DNA of 35,899 nucleotides, taken from Oscillospiraceae bacterium. GTDB lineage: Bacteria > Bacillota > Clostridia > Oscillospirales > Ruminococcaceae. The notes under the pieces were generated by a model. That model was given only the letters and a program-made list of their open reading frames with translations, was not told the DNA's origin and did no database searches. The translations under genes were made by a program, and so were the position numbers. Each line of letters starts with the position of its first letter. The first letter of the stretch is position 1. Below, one piece after another: positions 6,676-15,468 of this stretch. Where the stretch lies: assembly GCA_900768125.1 (NCBI GenBank), contig CAAGBS010000013.1:1-35899 (forward strand), read 5' to 3'.

Positions 6676-7338
6676 GTGAGCAATACGGAAAAGAGTATAT
6701 ACAGCCTGGTGCTGTCCGATAACGTTATCGAGGCAGTTGACCGCATGGCAAGAAACAACGGGCTGAGCCGCTCCGCGATGGTAAACCAGCTTCTCGCTGA
6801 AAAGACCTGCTGCGAAACCCCGGAAATGCACATCAGGAGTATCGCCAACGCGATAATGGAGGAGGTCGGCAGCGAGTTCTACGTTGCGGAACAGCCCTCC
6901 CCGGCGACCATCGCCTGCAAAACGGCGCTGAAATACCGCTACAAGCCCACGCTCAGGTACGCGGTGGAGCTTTTCAGCGCAGCGAAAAAGCGCACGGGCG
7001 AGCTTAAAGTCACGGTGCGGTCGCAGAGCGGTCAGCTTTGCGAGGACCTCAGCGGTTTTTTCCGCGTCTGGGTGAAGCTGGAGCAGAAATACATCGCCGG
7101 AGCGCTGGCGCACGATATCCATTTCAGGATAGAACCCGGAAAGTTCGTCAGAACGCTCAACCTCCCCCCGCGGGAAGTGTCGGACGCGCGCCTGGGCAAG
7201 GCGGTGGCGGACTACATGGCTATGCTGGACGACGCGATGAAATGCTACTTCGCATATCTCCCGGACACAGAACGCGGCAGTCTGGCGGCGGAGCAGTCCT
7301 ACGCGGCGGCGATAGAGCGCCAGCAGTTCATTCTTTAA
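6676..7338 (+). CDS. Ribbon-helix-helix-like protein upstream of clpB
   Basis: About 220 residues. The N-terminal segment SIYSLVLSDNVIEAVDRMA..GLSRSAMVNQLL has the strand-helix-helix pattern of CopG/Arc-type DNA-binding domains. The remaining 150 residues (basic middle; KYRYKPTLRYAVELF; FVRTLNLP) are not recognised. The gene starts 31 bases before clpB and probably shares its transcript, so it may be the operon's regulator. The start is unclear: GTG 6676 touches the AGGAGG site (6671-6676), too close for normal initiation, while the codon at ideal spacing (6685) is ACG. No in-frame ATG lies near the site. Confidence 0.75.
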   Translation: MSNTEKSIYSLVLSDNVIEAVDRMARNNGLSRSAMVNQLLAEKTCCETPEMHIRSIANAIMEEVGSEFYVAEQPSPATIACKTALKYRYKPTLRYAVELFSAAKKRTGELKVTVRSQSGQLCEDLSGFFRVWVKLEQKYIAGALAHDIHFRIEPGKFVRTLNLPPREVSDARLGKAVADYMAMLDDAMKCYFAYLPDTERGSLAAEQSYAAAIERQQFIL

Positions 7339-7368
7339 TCACATTCACACAGCAAAGGAGGCATTTTT

Positions 7369-9981
7369 ATGAATCCGAACAAATATACGAAAAAATCACT
7401 TGAAGCGGTGCAGTCCGCGCAGGATATCTCGGTAAGCTACCAGAACAACTGCGTTGAACAGGAGCACCTGCTCTACGCCCTGCTGACACAGGACGGCAGC
7501 CTAGCTTCGCAGATACTCACCAAAATGAATATCGACGCGAACGCGGTTCAGCAGGCGGCGCTTCATTTCATAGAGGGCATGCCGAGGGTCTCCGGCAGCG
7601 GCAGAGAGGCAGGTAAGATATACGTTTCCCCCGACCTCGACAAGGCGTTCACCGAAGCCGAGGCGCAGGCGGAGCGCATGAAGGACGAGTACGTCAGCGT
7701 GGAGCATCTGCTGCTCGCGCTCGCTGAAAAGCCCTCCAGCGGCGTCAGCGGTATCTTCCGCAGCTTCGGCGTGACTAAAGACAAGCTGCTCAAGGCTGTC
7801 TCCGAGATACGCGGCTCCGCACGGGTCACTTCCCAGGAGCCGGAGGAGACCTACGACGTGCTCAACAAGTACGGTCAGGACCTCGTGGAACTGGCTCGGC
7901 AGAACAAGCTCGACCCGGTCATCGGTCGTGATAATGAAATAAGAAGCGTTATCCGTATCCTGTCCAGAAAGACCAAGAATAACCCCTGCCTTATCGGCGA
8001 ACCCGGCGTCGGCAAGACCGCTATAGTCGAGGGTCTGGCTCTGCGTATCGTGCGCGGGGACGTTCCCTCCAACCTGAAGGACCGCAAGCTGTTCTCGCTG
8101 GATATGGGCGCGCTCATCGCGGGCGCAAAGTACCAGGGCGAGTTCGAGGAGCGTCTGAAAGCGGTGCTGAACGAGGTCAAGAAGAGCGAGGGACGTATCC
8201 TGCTGTTCATTGATGAGATACATCTTATAGTCGGCGCGGGCAAGAGCAACGGCGCAATGGACGCCGGCAACCTGCTGAAGCCCATGCTGGCGCGCGGCGA
8301 ACTCCACTGCATAGGCGCCACCACGCTGGACGAGTACAGCAAGTATATCGAGAAAGACCCCGCGCTGGAGCGCCGTTTCCAGACCGTCATGGCGGACGAG
8401 CCGTCAGTCGAGGACACCATATCCATACTGAGAGGTCTGAAAGAGCGCTACGAAGTATTCCACGGCGTGAAGATACACGACAACGCGCTCATCGCGGCGG
8501 CTACCCTCTCCAACCGCTACATCACCGACCGCTTCCTGCCCGATAAGGCGATAGACCTTGTGGACGAAGCCTGCGCGATGATACGCACCGAGATGGACAG
8601 CATGCCGCAGGAGCTTGACGAGATAAGCCGCTCCATCATGCAGGACGAGATAGAGGAAGCCGCTCTTAAAAAGGAGACCGACAAGCTCTCGCAGGAGCAC
8701 CTCGCGGATATCCAGAAGGAACTCGCCGAGAAGCGCGAGAAGTTCAACGCCATGAAAGCAAAGTGGCAGAACGAGAAGAACGCCATCAGCAAGGTGCAGG
8801 ACCTGCGCAAGGAGATAGAATCCACCAACGGCGAGATCGAAAAGGCAAAGCGCGAATACAACCTCAACAAGGCGGCGGAACTGCAGTACGGCACCCTGCC
8901 GAAACTCCAGCAGGAACTCGCAAAGGAAGAGGAACTCGCAGAGCAGGCCAAGAGCGACTCTCTCCTCCGCGACAAGGTGACTGAGGACGAAATTGCGCGC
9001 ATCGTCTCCCGCTGGACCGGCATTCCGGTGACGAAGCTGGTCGAGGGCGAGCGCGAGAAGATACTGGCGCTGGGCGATACGCTCCACAAGCGCGTCATCG
9101 GTCAGGACGAGGCTGTTGACCGCGTGACGGAAGCCATCATGCGCTCCCGCGCGGGTATCAACGACCCCAAGAAGCCGCTGGGTTCGTTCCTGTTCCTCGG
9201 CCCTACCGGCGTGGGCAAGACCGAACTCGCAAAGGCGCTCGCTGAAGCGCTGTTCGATGACGAGCACAGCATTGTCCGTCTCGACATGAGCGAATATATG
9301 GAGAAATACAGCGTGTCCAGGCTGATAGGCGCGCCTCCAGGATATGTCGGATATGAGGAGGGCGGTCAGCTTACCGAGGCAGTCCGCAGGAAGCCTTATT
9401 CCGTGGTGCTGTTCGACGAGGTCGAAAAGGCTCACCCCGATGTGTTCAACGTGCTGCTGCAGGTGCTGGACGACGGCAGAATAACCGACGGTCAGGGCAG
9501 AACGGTCGATTTCCGCAACACGATAATCATTCTGACCTCCAACCTAGGCTCGCAGTTCATTCTTGACGGCATAAACGACAAGGGCGAGATATCCGAGGAA
9601 GCAAGGAAATCAGTTGACGCGCTGCTGAAGCAGTCGTTCAGACCGGAGTTCCTCAACCGCCTTGACGAGATAGTATTCTACAAGCCGCTCCGCAAGGAGG
9701 AGATATTCAAGATAATCGACCTGCTGGCGGCTTCCCTGAAAGCCCGCCTGAAGGACAAGCAGCTTGACCTCGACATCACCCCCGCCGCAAAGCAGGCGAT
9801 AGTTGACGCAAGCTACGACCCCAGCTTCGGCGCGCGCCCGCTCAAGAGATATATCCAGCGCAACGTTGAGACCATCGTTGCAAAGGAGATACTCCGCGGC
9901 GAGGTTCGCCAGGGCGATATCATCGTGATAGACGCACACGACGGCGAGCTTACCCCGATGATACAGCACGCTTCCGCATAA
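7369..9981 (+). CDS. clpB: ATP-dependent disaggregase ClpB
   Basis: An 870-residue Hsp100/ClpB, the cytosolic hexameric motor that pulls polypeptides out of aggregates together with DnaK. Order of domains: Clp-N repeat domain (1-150), AAA1 with Walker A GEPGVGKT at 210-217 and Walker B acid pair at 282-283, the long M-domain coiled coil (about 410-535, many Lys/Glu heptads), then AAA2 with GPTGVGKT at 611-618 and Walker B Asp683. The coiled coil separates ClpB from ClpC and ClpA. Full family length; AAAGGAGG 8 bases before ATG. The upstream RHH-like gene is an unusual partner. Confidence 0.97.
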   Translation: MNPNKYTKKSLEAVQSAQDISVSYQNNCVEQEHLLYALLTQDGSLASQILTKMNIDANAVQQAALHFIEGMPRVSGSGREAGKIYVSPDLDKAFTEAEAQAERMKDEYVSVEHLLLALAEKPSSGVSGIFRSFGVTKDKLLKAVSEIRGSARVTSQEPEETYDVLNKYGQDLVELARQNKLDPVIGRDNEIRSVIRILSRKTKNNPCLIGEPGVGKTAIVEGLALRIVRGDVPSNLKDRKLFSLDMGALIAGAKYQGEFEERLKAVLNEVKKSEGRILLFIDEIHLIVGAGKSNGAMDAGNLLKPMLARGELHCIGATTLDEYSKYIEKDPALERRFQTVMADEPSVEDTISILRGLKERYEVFHGVKIHDNALIAAATLSNRYITDRFLPDKAIDLVDEACAMIRTEMDSMPQELDEISRSIMQDEIEEAALKKETDKLSQEHLADIQKELAEKREKFNAMKAKWQNEKNAISKVQDLRKEIESTNGEIEKAKREYNLNKAAELQYGTLPKLQQELAKEEELAEQAKSDSLLRDKVTEDEIARIVSRWTGIPVTKLVEGEREKILALGDTLHKRVIGQDEAVDRVTEAIMRSRAGINDPKKPLGSFLFLGPTGVGKTELAKALAEALFDDEHSIVRLDMSEYMEKYSVSRLIGAPPGYVGYEEGGQLTEAVRRKPYSVVLFDEVEKAHPDVFNVLLQVLDDGRITDGQGRTVDFRNTIIILTSNLGSQFILDGINDKGEISEEARKSVDALLKQSFRPEFLNRLDEIVFYKPLRKEEIFKIIDLLAASLKARLKDKQLDLDITPAAKQAIVDASYDPSFGARPLKRYIQRNVETIVAKEILRGEVRQGDIIVIDAHDGELTPMIQHASA

Positions 9982-10010
9982 CAGAGCCGTTTACAGGGCT
10001 TGAATAACAG

Positions 10011-10050
10011 AATGCCGCTCCGGAGAGTGATTTTCCGGGGCGGCATTTTT
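10011..10050 (+). terminator. Intrinsic terminator of clpB
   Basis: AATGCCGCTCCGG (10011-10023) pairs with CCGGGGCGGCATT (10035-10047), followed by TTTTT overlap. It lies 30 bases after the clpB stop codon. Confidence 0.88.
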
Positions 10051-10201
10051 GCTATATTTCAACTGGGAAATTAAGTATTTTTTGTCTGATTTGCGAACTT
10101 TACCAGCGGAAAAGTTAACACAAAATTGATTTTCGCATGGTAAGATGTTTATTGTGGTACACTGGCTACATATCACACATAGATTATGGCAGGTGAATTT
10201 T

Positions 10202-11134
10202 ATGAAAACAGGATTGATATTAGAGGGCGGCGCAGTTAGAGGCATTTTCACGGCAGGAGTGCTCGACCGCCTGATGGAAAACGGCATTTACTACCCCTAT
10301 GTCTGCGGAGTTTCCGCGGGCGGCGGCAACGCGATGAGCTACGTTTCCCGCCAGATAGGCAGAACGGCAAGGCAGATAAACGCGCCGAAATCCGAATCAT
10401 ATTTCGGGTTCAGGCAGTTCGTTGAGGTACACAAGATAATCAACCTCGACAAGATGGCTTTCGAATACCCCTACAAGCAGTTCCCTTTCGATTTCGATAC
10501 ATACTTCAAGAGCGGGATAGACGTGGAGTACGCCTGCACCTGCTGCGAGACCGGAAAGGCGGAGTTTTTCTCCGATACCTCCGACGAACAGCGGCTGATG
10601 ACTATAGTTAAAGCGACCTGCTCGGTGCCCATGCTCTGCGACCCGGTGGAGATAGACGGAAAGCACTACCTCGACGGCAGCATTGCGGATTCCATTCCGA
10701 TACAGCACGCGCTGGACATGGGCTGCGACCGCGTTGTCATCGTAATGACGAAGCCGGACACCAACGTCCCGCCGACCAACTACGCAAAATTCCGCCAGGT
10801 CATCTCGCATATGTACAAGGACTACCCCGCGTTCATTGAAGCATGCATGGAGCGCGTGGAGAACTACAACAGGACCATCGCGCTGATGGATAAGCTCCAG
10901 GCGGAGGGCAAGGCTTTCGTTATCCGCCCGCAGATACCCACAATAAACAAATTCGAACAGGACAGCCGCAAGATAATGGAGCTGTACCGCCACGGATACA
11001 CCCTCATGGACAAGCGCCTGATGGAACTTGTGGACTGGAACGAGGGCAGAAAGCAGGAAAAGCCGGAGCGCAGTGCAGTCAGCGAGGAGAACGAAGGCGA
11101 TTTCGCGGCTGAGGATAATGTTCTGCTGGCTTGA
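10202..11134 (+). CDS. Patatin-like phospholipase
   Basis: A 310-residue patatin-fold acyl hydrolase. It shows the oxyanion-hole motif GGAVRG (9-14), nucleophile elbow GVSAGG with Ser38, and the catalytic-dyad motif DGSIADSIP with Asp158. This Ser-Asp dyad hydrolyses phospholipid or other acyl ester bonds. No signal peptide is visible, so it should act in the cytosol. The start ATG 10202 follows AGGTGA; an upstream in-frame ATG has no ribosome-binding site. It appears monocistronic; no clear promoter was found in 10051-10201. Confidence 0.92.
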   Translation: MKTGLILEGGAVRGIFTAGVLDRLMENGIYYPYVCGVSAGGGNAMSYVSRQIGRTARQINAPKSESYFGFRQFVEVHKIINLDKMAFEYPYKQFPFDFDTYFKSGIDVEYACTCCETGKAEFFSDTSDEQRLMTIVKATCSVPMLCDPVEIDGKHYLDGSIADSIPIQHALDMGCDRVVIVMTKPDTNVPPTNYAKFRQVISHMYKDYPAFIEACMERVENYNRTIALMDKLQAEGKAFVIRPQIPTINKFEQDSRKIMELYRHGYTLMDKRLMELVDWNEGRKQEKPERSAVSEENEGDFAAEDNVLLA

Positions 11135-11157
11135 AAATATACGGAATGAGAAATCAA

Positions 11158-11213
11158 ACGGCGCATGGACGCGCCGCATTCAAGGGCGGTAGGTGCAAGC
11201 CCCTCCCCTACGG
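11158..11213. repeat. GC-rich palindromic repeat, modules B and A
   Basis: CGGCGC/GCGCCG stem with loop ATGGAC, then a run ending in AGCCCCTCCCCTACGG. It is a reverse-orientation partial copy of the composite repeat at 20771-20977 and 32123-32384. Confidence 0.65.
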
Positions 11214-11251
11214 TTATCAATATGTATTAATATGGTTGAAAGGGAATTATC

Positions 11252-12034
11252 ATGAGAAAATCAACAGCGATACTTGCCGCGGCGGCGATATTGATGTGCG
11301 CGGGCTGTCAGGCGAATGCTCCCGCCGAAAGTTCCGCAGGCGGGATCTCTGGGACATCTCAGGCGGTCACGGAAAGCACGCCCGGCACGTCAGGCACGGC
11401 GGAAAGCCCCGCAGTTACCGCCGCGCAGACCGCAGAGTCAGCCGCAGAGCCTGAGCAGTCCGTGGAGAGCGCTCCGGAAGCGCAATTCGCCATATCCGAC
11501 AAATCAATGATATGGCGCGGCGCGGACTGCTACTACGAGTTCTACCCGGACGGCAAAGGCGGCTGCACGATGAGCTTCGAGAACGGCACGGGAGTAGGTT
11601 TTGAGTACGAGCAGAACGCGGACGGCTCCACCACGTTCCACATGGGCGCGGTGGACTGCCTGGTAAATTCCGTCTGCACCAGCAACCCGGACGGAACCCT
11701 CTCGGTCGAGTGGGAGGACGGCAGACAGGAAACTTTCGTCCCGGTGAGCGCGGGCGGCGATGACTTCTCGTTCTTCACCAACGAGGAACTGGAATACGTT
11801 GCGCTTGCTTACTACGGGGCGCAGACCGGATACTATCCCCAGCTCGCCGGGGTGCAGTCCAACGACGACGGCACTGCCTCCATTCAGCTTTACGACCTCG
11901 TGGAAGACCACAACTCCACCTCCGCGTGGTACACCATCGACCGCGTCACCCTCGCCGGAACTGACGACCTGACCGGCGAAGCAGTCGATATGTCGGATTT
12001 CGCGGATAAGCGGGAGCCGGCAGTACCGGAATGA
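11252..12034 (+). CDS. Secreted lipoprotein, function unknown
   Basis: A 260-residue lipoprotein: signal peptide with lipobox CAGC (lipidated Cys19), a Ser/Thr/Ala/Glu-rich linker to about residue 85, then a compact domain with aromatic and Gly turns (WRGADCYYEFYPDGKGG, VEWEDGRQETFVPV) and an acidic C-terminus. I do not recognise the family; beta-strand-rich patterns suggest a small extracellular beta domain. AAAGGGA precedes the ATG. It stands alone between the patatin gene and a convergent secreted-protein gene. Confidence 0.8.
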   Translation: MRKSTAILAAAAILMCAGCQANAPAESSAGGISGTSQAVTESTPGTSGTAESPAVTAAQTAESAAEPEQSVESAPEAQFAISDKSMIWRGADCYYEFYPDGKGGCTMSFENGTGVGFEYEQNADGSTTFHMGAVDCLVNSVCTSNPDGTLSVEWEDGRQETFVPVSAGGDDFSFFTNEELEYVALAYYGAQTGYYPQLAGVQSNDDGTASIQLYDLVEDHNSTSAWYTIDRVTLAGTDDLTGEAVDMSDFADKREPAVPE

Positions 12035-12090
12035 TCAATGCGGCTGCGCCCGCATACTGGGTCCCTCCCATGCGTTACTTTGGAATAATA

Positions 12091-12125
12091 TATCCCGGAG
12101 CGAATGCCCCGGGATAATTTTATTT
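12091..12125 (+). terminator. Intrinsic terminator (possibly bidirectional)
   Basis: TATCCCGG (12091-12098) pairs with CCGGGATA (12109-12116), followed by ATTTTATTT on the plus strand. It serves the plus-strand lipoprotein gene and overlaps the end of the convergent gene, for which it may also work. Confidence 0.75.
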
Positions 12126-13385
12126 GATTTTAACGATATTCGACCACTTGCTGTAAAGCGCCTTTTTCCCGACCGGCTTCACATAGCCGCGTATGCGGAA
12201 TCTGTAGGAGTTCTTGCCGGTATCCAGCCCCTCGGCGTTGTACAGCTGAGGAACTGCGCCGACCGTATCCAGCTTTTTGAATTTCCCGCCGTTCACCGAT
12301 ATGTATACCTGATATCCGTCCACGCCGGACTGCTTCTGCCAGGCTATCACCGCACTGCTGCGTGAATTTCCCCGCAGGGTTATCGCGGGCTTCTCCGGCG
12401 CCGACTGCTTTTCCGGTACGCCGCGCAGCGTGAATTTTTCGCCGCTCCCCGCCAGCGTCTTGCTGCCGGAGGTTATTTTGTACAGCCCCGTTATCTTCTC
12501 GGATATCAGCGACTTCGCCGCCGCGCTCCCCGATCTGAACGAAAACGCGAGCTTCACCGTGCCGTCCGTCTGCTGTTTCGCGTCAACATACACGCTCTTG
12601 GATATATCCGCGCCGTCCTGCTTCGCCAGGTAGCTGATGCTGCCGTCCTGCTTCATCTGCATGGTGACTGCGGTTTTGCCGCACCACATTCCCAGCTCCA
12701 GCACCGCGCCCTTTGTCCCGCGGAACGCCGTGTATCCGTCAGCGGGGACGGTCAGCACTGCGCTTATGCAGTTCTTGCGGTAAGTGTTTTCCTCCAGCGC
12801 CAGGGACGCGGTCTCCTCCTCCCAGCTTGCCGGGACTGTTACCGCGCTCCCCAGCTTGTTTATCTCCAGCGGGGTCTTGTAGACGTCCATGAAAGTGCAT
12901 TTCAGCGACGTGCTGCCGGTGAGGTTCGGCATGAAGCCTTTTACTGCGCTGTCGCCGGCGCTGAATACCCAGCGGAAGCCCCAGGTGTCCCCTGCGGCGG
13001 TGCCGTAAAGCCCCTCAAGGCTGAGCGATGTGTTCCAGGTGGAATACTCCATCGCGCCCCTGCCGGAAAATCCGCAGTATGCCTTCTTGCCGTTCTTACA
13101 GCCAGGAAGCGCCGGTTCGTCCGATTTCTTCATAAGGTCAGCCGCAAGGAATATGAAAACGTCTCCGTCAGCAGTGGAAAGTTCCACGCGGTAGCCCTTT
13201 TCGTTGTTGACAAAGCTCGTGTACTGCTTCTTCGTCAGACCGTTCAGGTCGATGATATAATTGCCGTCCTCTGCCCTGCCGGTCACGGTCAGCGACTGCT
13301 TTGCGCCTGCGGTCACGCCCGTGGAAATCACCGCGGTCAGCGCCAGCGCAAGCGACAGGAACAGCGATATCAGCCGTTTTTTCAT
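12120..13385 (-). CDS. Secreted protein with C-terminal Fn3-like domain
   Basis: A 421-residue exported protein with a Sec signal peptide (about 1-28, cleavage near TAGA). Residues 30-320 form an unrecognised beta-rich region. Residues about 335-421 look like a fibronectin type III domain: KPAITLRGNSRSSAVIAWQ, then VDGYQVYIS and FRIRGYV strand patterns. Such domains are spacers or ligand-binding modules in Gram-positive surface proteins. There is no LPxTG motif or S-layer domain, so the protein is probably released. GGGAGG precedes the ATG, and a strong promoter lies upstream. Confidence 0.8.
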   Translation of the reverse strand: MKKRLISLFLSLALALTAVISTGVTAGAKQSLTVTGRAEDGNYIIDLNGLTKKQYTSFVNNEKGYRVELSTADGDVFIFLAADLMKKSDEPALPGCKNGKKAYCGFSGRGAMEYSTWNTSLSLEGLYGTAAGDTWGFRWVFSAGDSAVKGFMPNLTGSTSLKCTFMDVYKTPLEINKLGSAVTVPASWEEETASLALEENTYRKNCISAVLTVPADGYTAFRGTKGAVLELGMWCGKTAVTMQMKQDGSISYLAKQDGADISKSVYVDAKQQTDGTVKLAFSFRSGSAAAKSLISEKITGLYKITSGSKTLAGSGEKFTLRGVPEKQSAPEKPAITLRGNSRSSAVIAWQKQSGVDGYQVYISVNGGKFKKLDTVGAVPQLYNAEGLDTGKNSYRFRIRGYVKPVGKKALYSKWSNIVKIK

Positions 13386-13416
13386 TGTGATTACCTCCCT
13401 GATTTAGTATACTATA

Positions 13417-13445
13417 ATTATATCATCGCTATAGCTCAAAGTCAA
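13417..13445 (-). promoter_or_regulatory. Sigma-A promoter of the Fn3-like protein gene
   Basis: On the minus strand TTGACT (13440-13445), a 17-base spacer, TATAAT (13417-13422). Start predicted near 13410, 25 bases before the coding sequence. Confidence 0.85.
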
Positions 13446-13476
13446 CGTGCAGATCTGCATTATTTTTTGCGCGATT

Positions 13477-13503
13477 TGCGGGCGGGAGAGGCAAGCCCCG
13501 CGC
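13477..13503. repeat. Degenerate copy of the GC-rich repeat (module A)
   Basis: TTGCGGGCGGGAGAGGCAAGC followed by CCCGCGCC resembles module A (GCGGGCGGGGCAAGCCCCGC) with an insertion and mismatches. It lies between a divergent promoter and the next gene. Confidence 0.5.
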
Positions 13504-13570
13504 CAGCGTTTTGCAGTATTTTGCAGTCTCCCCCGTGCTATGCTGGACAAAAACGAAGGGAGAACATACC

Positions 13571-14536
13571 ATGGAAATATTAAATCTGCTCAACCCGAAG
13601 AATACAGTTTCGTTCAGCCGACCGCTCGCCCACGCGCTGGGGCTTGCGGAAGCGCTGGTCTACTCGGCGCTCATATCGAAGCAGGAATACTACTCCGCGC
13701 ACGGAATGCTCACCGATGACGGCTGGTTCTACTCCACCATCGCCGACATGCAGGAAAGCACCACGCTCTCGAAGCGCCAGCAGAGCGCCGCAGTCAAGTC
13801 GCTGGTGAGCCTGGGGCTGATAGAATACAAAAAGTGCGGTCTGCCCGCCCGCAGATTCTTCCGCGTAACGGACGACGCCGCGCTCCTCGAAGCCTATCTA
13901 GGGCAGGGAGAAGAAACGATGACCCGGCTGAACCCCATCGCGCAGAAGCAGTCCGATAACGCGCCCGCAGGAAGACGCGAAAACGCACCGCCGGAAGTGC
14001 CGGAACGCGCCGACCAGCCGGAGCAGTCCGAAACGGTATATAATCCAAATCAAAAAAATCAAAAAGAAATAAATCCTGTAGACATCAATCCTTATCCATC
14101 AATCCCGCGCGATGGGAACGATACGAACGATAACACAGCAGTTTTTATTTCTGATAATGAAGCTGCTGAGCGCACTCTCTCGGCGGAGGAACGCCGGGAT
14201 TACCGCGAGATGATACTCGAGAATATCGGCTACAGGTGCTTTGAGGATAAGTCCGGGCTGGACGAGCTTGTGGACATAATGCTGGACGTGGTGTGCTCCG
14301 GCAGGCGGACTATCCGCGTGAACGGCGGTGATATGCCAAAGGACGTGGTCGCGGGCCGCTTCATGAAGCTGCGTCCCGAGCACATATGCTACGTCATGGA
14401 AGCAATGCAGAAAAACACCTCCGCCGTCCGGAATATCCGCGCGTACCTCATCACCGCGCTGTACAACGCGCCAAGCACCATCGACAGCTACTACTCCTCG
14501 CAGGTGAACCACGATATGTACGGCTCGCAGAGATAG
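13571..14536 (+). CDS. DUF6017 replication-initiator-like protein
   Basis: A 321-residue protein. N-terminal winged-helix region (about 1-100; LTDDGWFYSTIADMQ, KRQQSAAVKSLVSLGLIEY) of the type seen in phage and ICE replication initiators. A charged Pro/Asn/Gln linker (about 125-205) is locally AT-rich (14037-14160), unlike the flanking DNA. The C-terminal DUF6017-like domain shows YREMILENIGY, VCSGRRTIRVNG and RAYLITALYNAPSTIDSYY patterns. The family is normally carried by integrative elements and plasmids, but no relaxase, integrase or partition gene is visible here. AAGGGAG precedes ATG 13571. Confidence 0.8.
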   Translation: MEILNLLNPKNTVSFSRPLAHALGLAEALVYSALISKQEYYSAHGMLTDDGWFYSTIADMQESTTLSKRQQSAAVKSLVSLGLIEYKKCGLPARRFFRVTDDAALLEAYLGQGEETMTRLNPIAQKQSDNAPAGRRENAPPEVPERADQPEQSETVYNPNQKNQKEINPVDINPYPSIPRDGNDTNDNTAVFISDNEAAERTLSAEERRDYREMILENIGYRCFEDKSGLDELVDIMLDVVCSGRRTIRVNGGDMPKDVVAGRFMKLRPEHICYVMEAMQKNTSAVRNIRAYLITALYNAPSTIDSYYSSQVNHDMYGSQR

Positions 14537-14614
14537 CGTTTCAGTTATATTTCCTGCCGATTATACGGGAAGTTTAGCGATTTCTGTCGTTTGCCTTACG
14601 ATTTCTTCCCGGAA

Positions 14615-14643
14615 TTGACAAAATCACGATATAGGTGTATAAT
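14615..14643 (+). promoter_or_regulatory. Consensus sigma-A promoter of the ECF sigma operon
   Basis: TTGACA (14615-14620), 17-base spacer, TATAAT (14638-14643): a perfect consensus. The leader is about 125 bases long. Confidence 0.9.
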
Positions 14644-14706
14644 GGAAACGTATGTTTTTTTCTGACGGAAAAACCGGAAAAATTCTGTATAAATTTTTAT
14701 GAAATG

Positions 14707-14749
14707 CTGAAACTTTTTTCAGATTATGCCTGACTTCAATTATGCAGGC
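14707..14749 (+). other. Two leader hairpins before the ECF sigma gene
   Basis: CTGAAA/TTTCAG (14707-14712, 14717-14722) around CTTT and GCCTG/CAGGC (14728-14732, 14745-14749). The second ends 8 bases before the GAGGTG ribosome-binding site. They may influence translation, but are short. Confidence 0.35.
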
Positions 14750-14772
14750 AGTTAAGCGAGGTGAGTAACTGC

Positions 14773-15318
14773 GTGGGAAATCCAGATTTAGACAGCTATT
14801 TTGACGCTGTATATTCCGAAACCTTCAATTCCGTTTCAAAATTTGTGGTCAGCCACGCAGCCCGCTTTCAGGACTCTGAGGATATAATCCAGAACGTCTA
14901 CACGAGATTCTATAAGAGAATTTCCGAAAAGGGCTTTGCAGATATCGAATCTGCAGAGGCTTTCCTTATCAATATTGCCAAGTTCGAATGCCGGAGCATG
15001 TTCTCCGGGTTCATGCGCCGCAAGGACCGCGACATCATGCTCTCAGAAATAGACGACGAGCAGTCCGCCGCGTTCGAGGCTGAGATGTCCCGCGACCAGA
15101 AGCTCCTCGAGGACGTCATGGCTGACAAGATACTTGCCAAGCAGATATTCGATGATATAATGTCCGGCGACGAGACCGTCGGAAAGATATTCTACCTGCA
15201 CTTCGTATGCGACATGAAGCTCGAAGATGTCGCGAACCGTCTCGACATGCGCCTTTCGACGGTGAAGACCAAGCTGTACCGCACCATCGAAAAGCAGAAA
15301 AAGAAATTCGGGATATGA
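14773..15318 (+). CDS. ECF-type RNA polymerase sigma factor
   Basis: A 181-residue sigma-70-family factor with only regions 2 and 4. Region 2 shows QDSEDIIQNVYTRFYKRI (region 2.1/2.2). Region 4 is the helix-turn-helix MKLEDVANRLDMRLSTVKTKLYR near the C-terminus. It directs RNA polymerase to stress or envelope genes, usually until released from a membrane anti-sigma. I chose GTG 14773, which lies 9 bases after GAGGTG; the upstream GTG 14761 overlaps that site. The next gene encodes a membrane protein likely to be its anti-sigma factor. Confidence 0.9.
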   Translation: MGNPDLDSYFDAVYSETFNSVSKFVVSHAARFQDSEDIIQNVYTRFYKRISEKGFADIESAEAFLINIAKFECRSMFSGFMRRKDRDIMLSEIDDEQSAAFEAEMSRDQKLLEDVMADKILAKQIFDDIMSGDETVGKIFYLHFVCDMKLEDVANRLDMRLSTVKTKLYRTIEKQKKKFGI

Positions 15319-15468
15319 TTCCCGCGAGTATTTCCCGCAGGACATATTACGGAGAGTTTCGACAATTTCCATCTGCTGATGTTTTCCGGAAGTTATTTCC
15401 TCAGAGAATATTACAGCAGGTTTTGACTTAATAACATATAATACTACATGAGAAAGGAGGTCTGCCCC

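Noticed and set aside
15416..15447. Promoter between the sigma and anti-sigma genes (TTGACT ... TATAAT)
   Set aside because: The two hexamers are only about 8 bases apart, and no -35 lies at the right distance from TATAAT, so read-through from the 14615 promoter is more likely.
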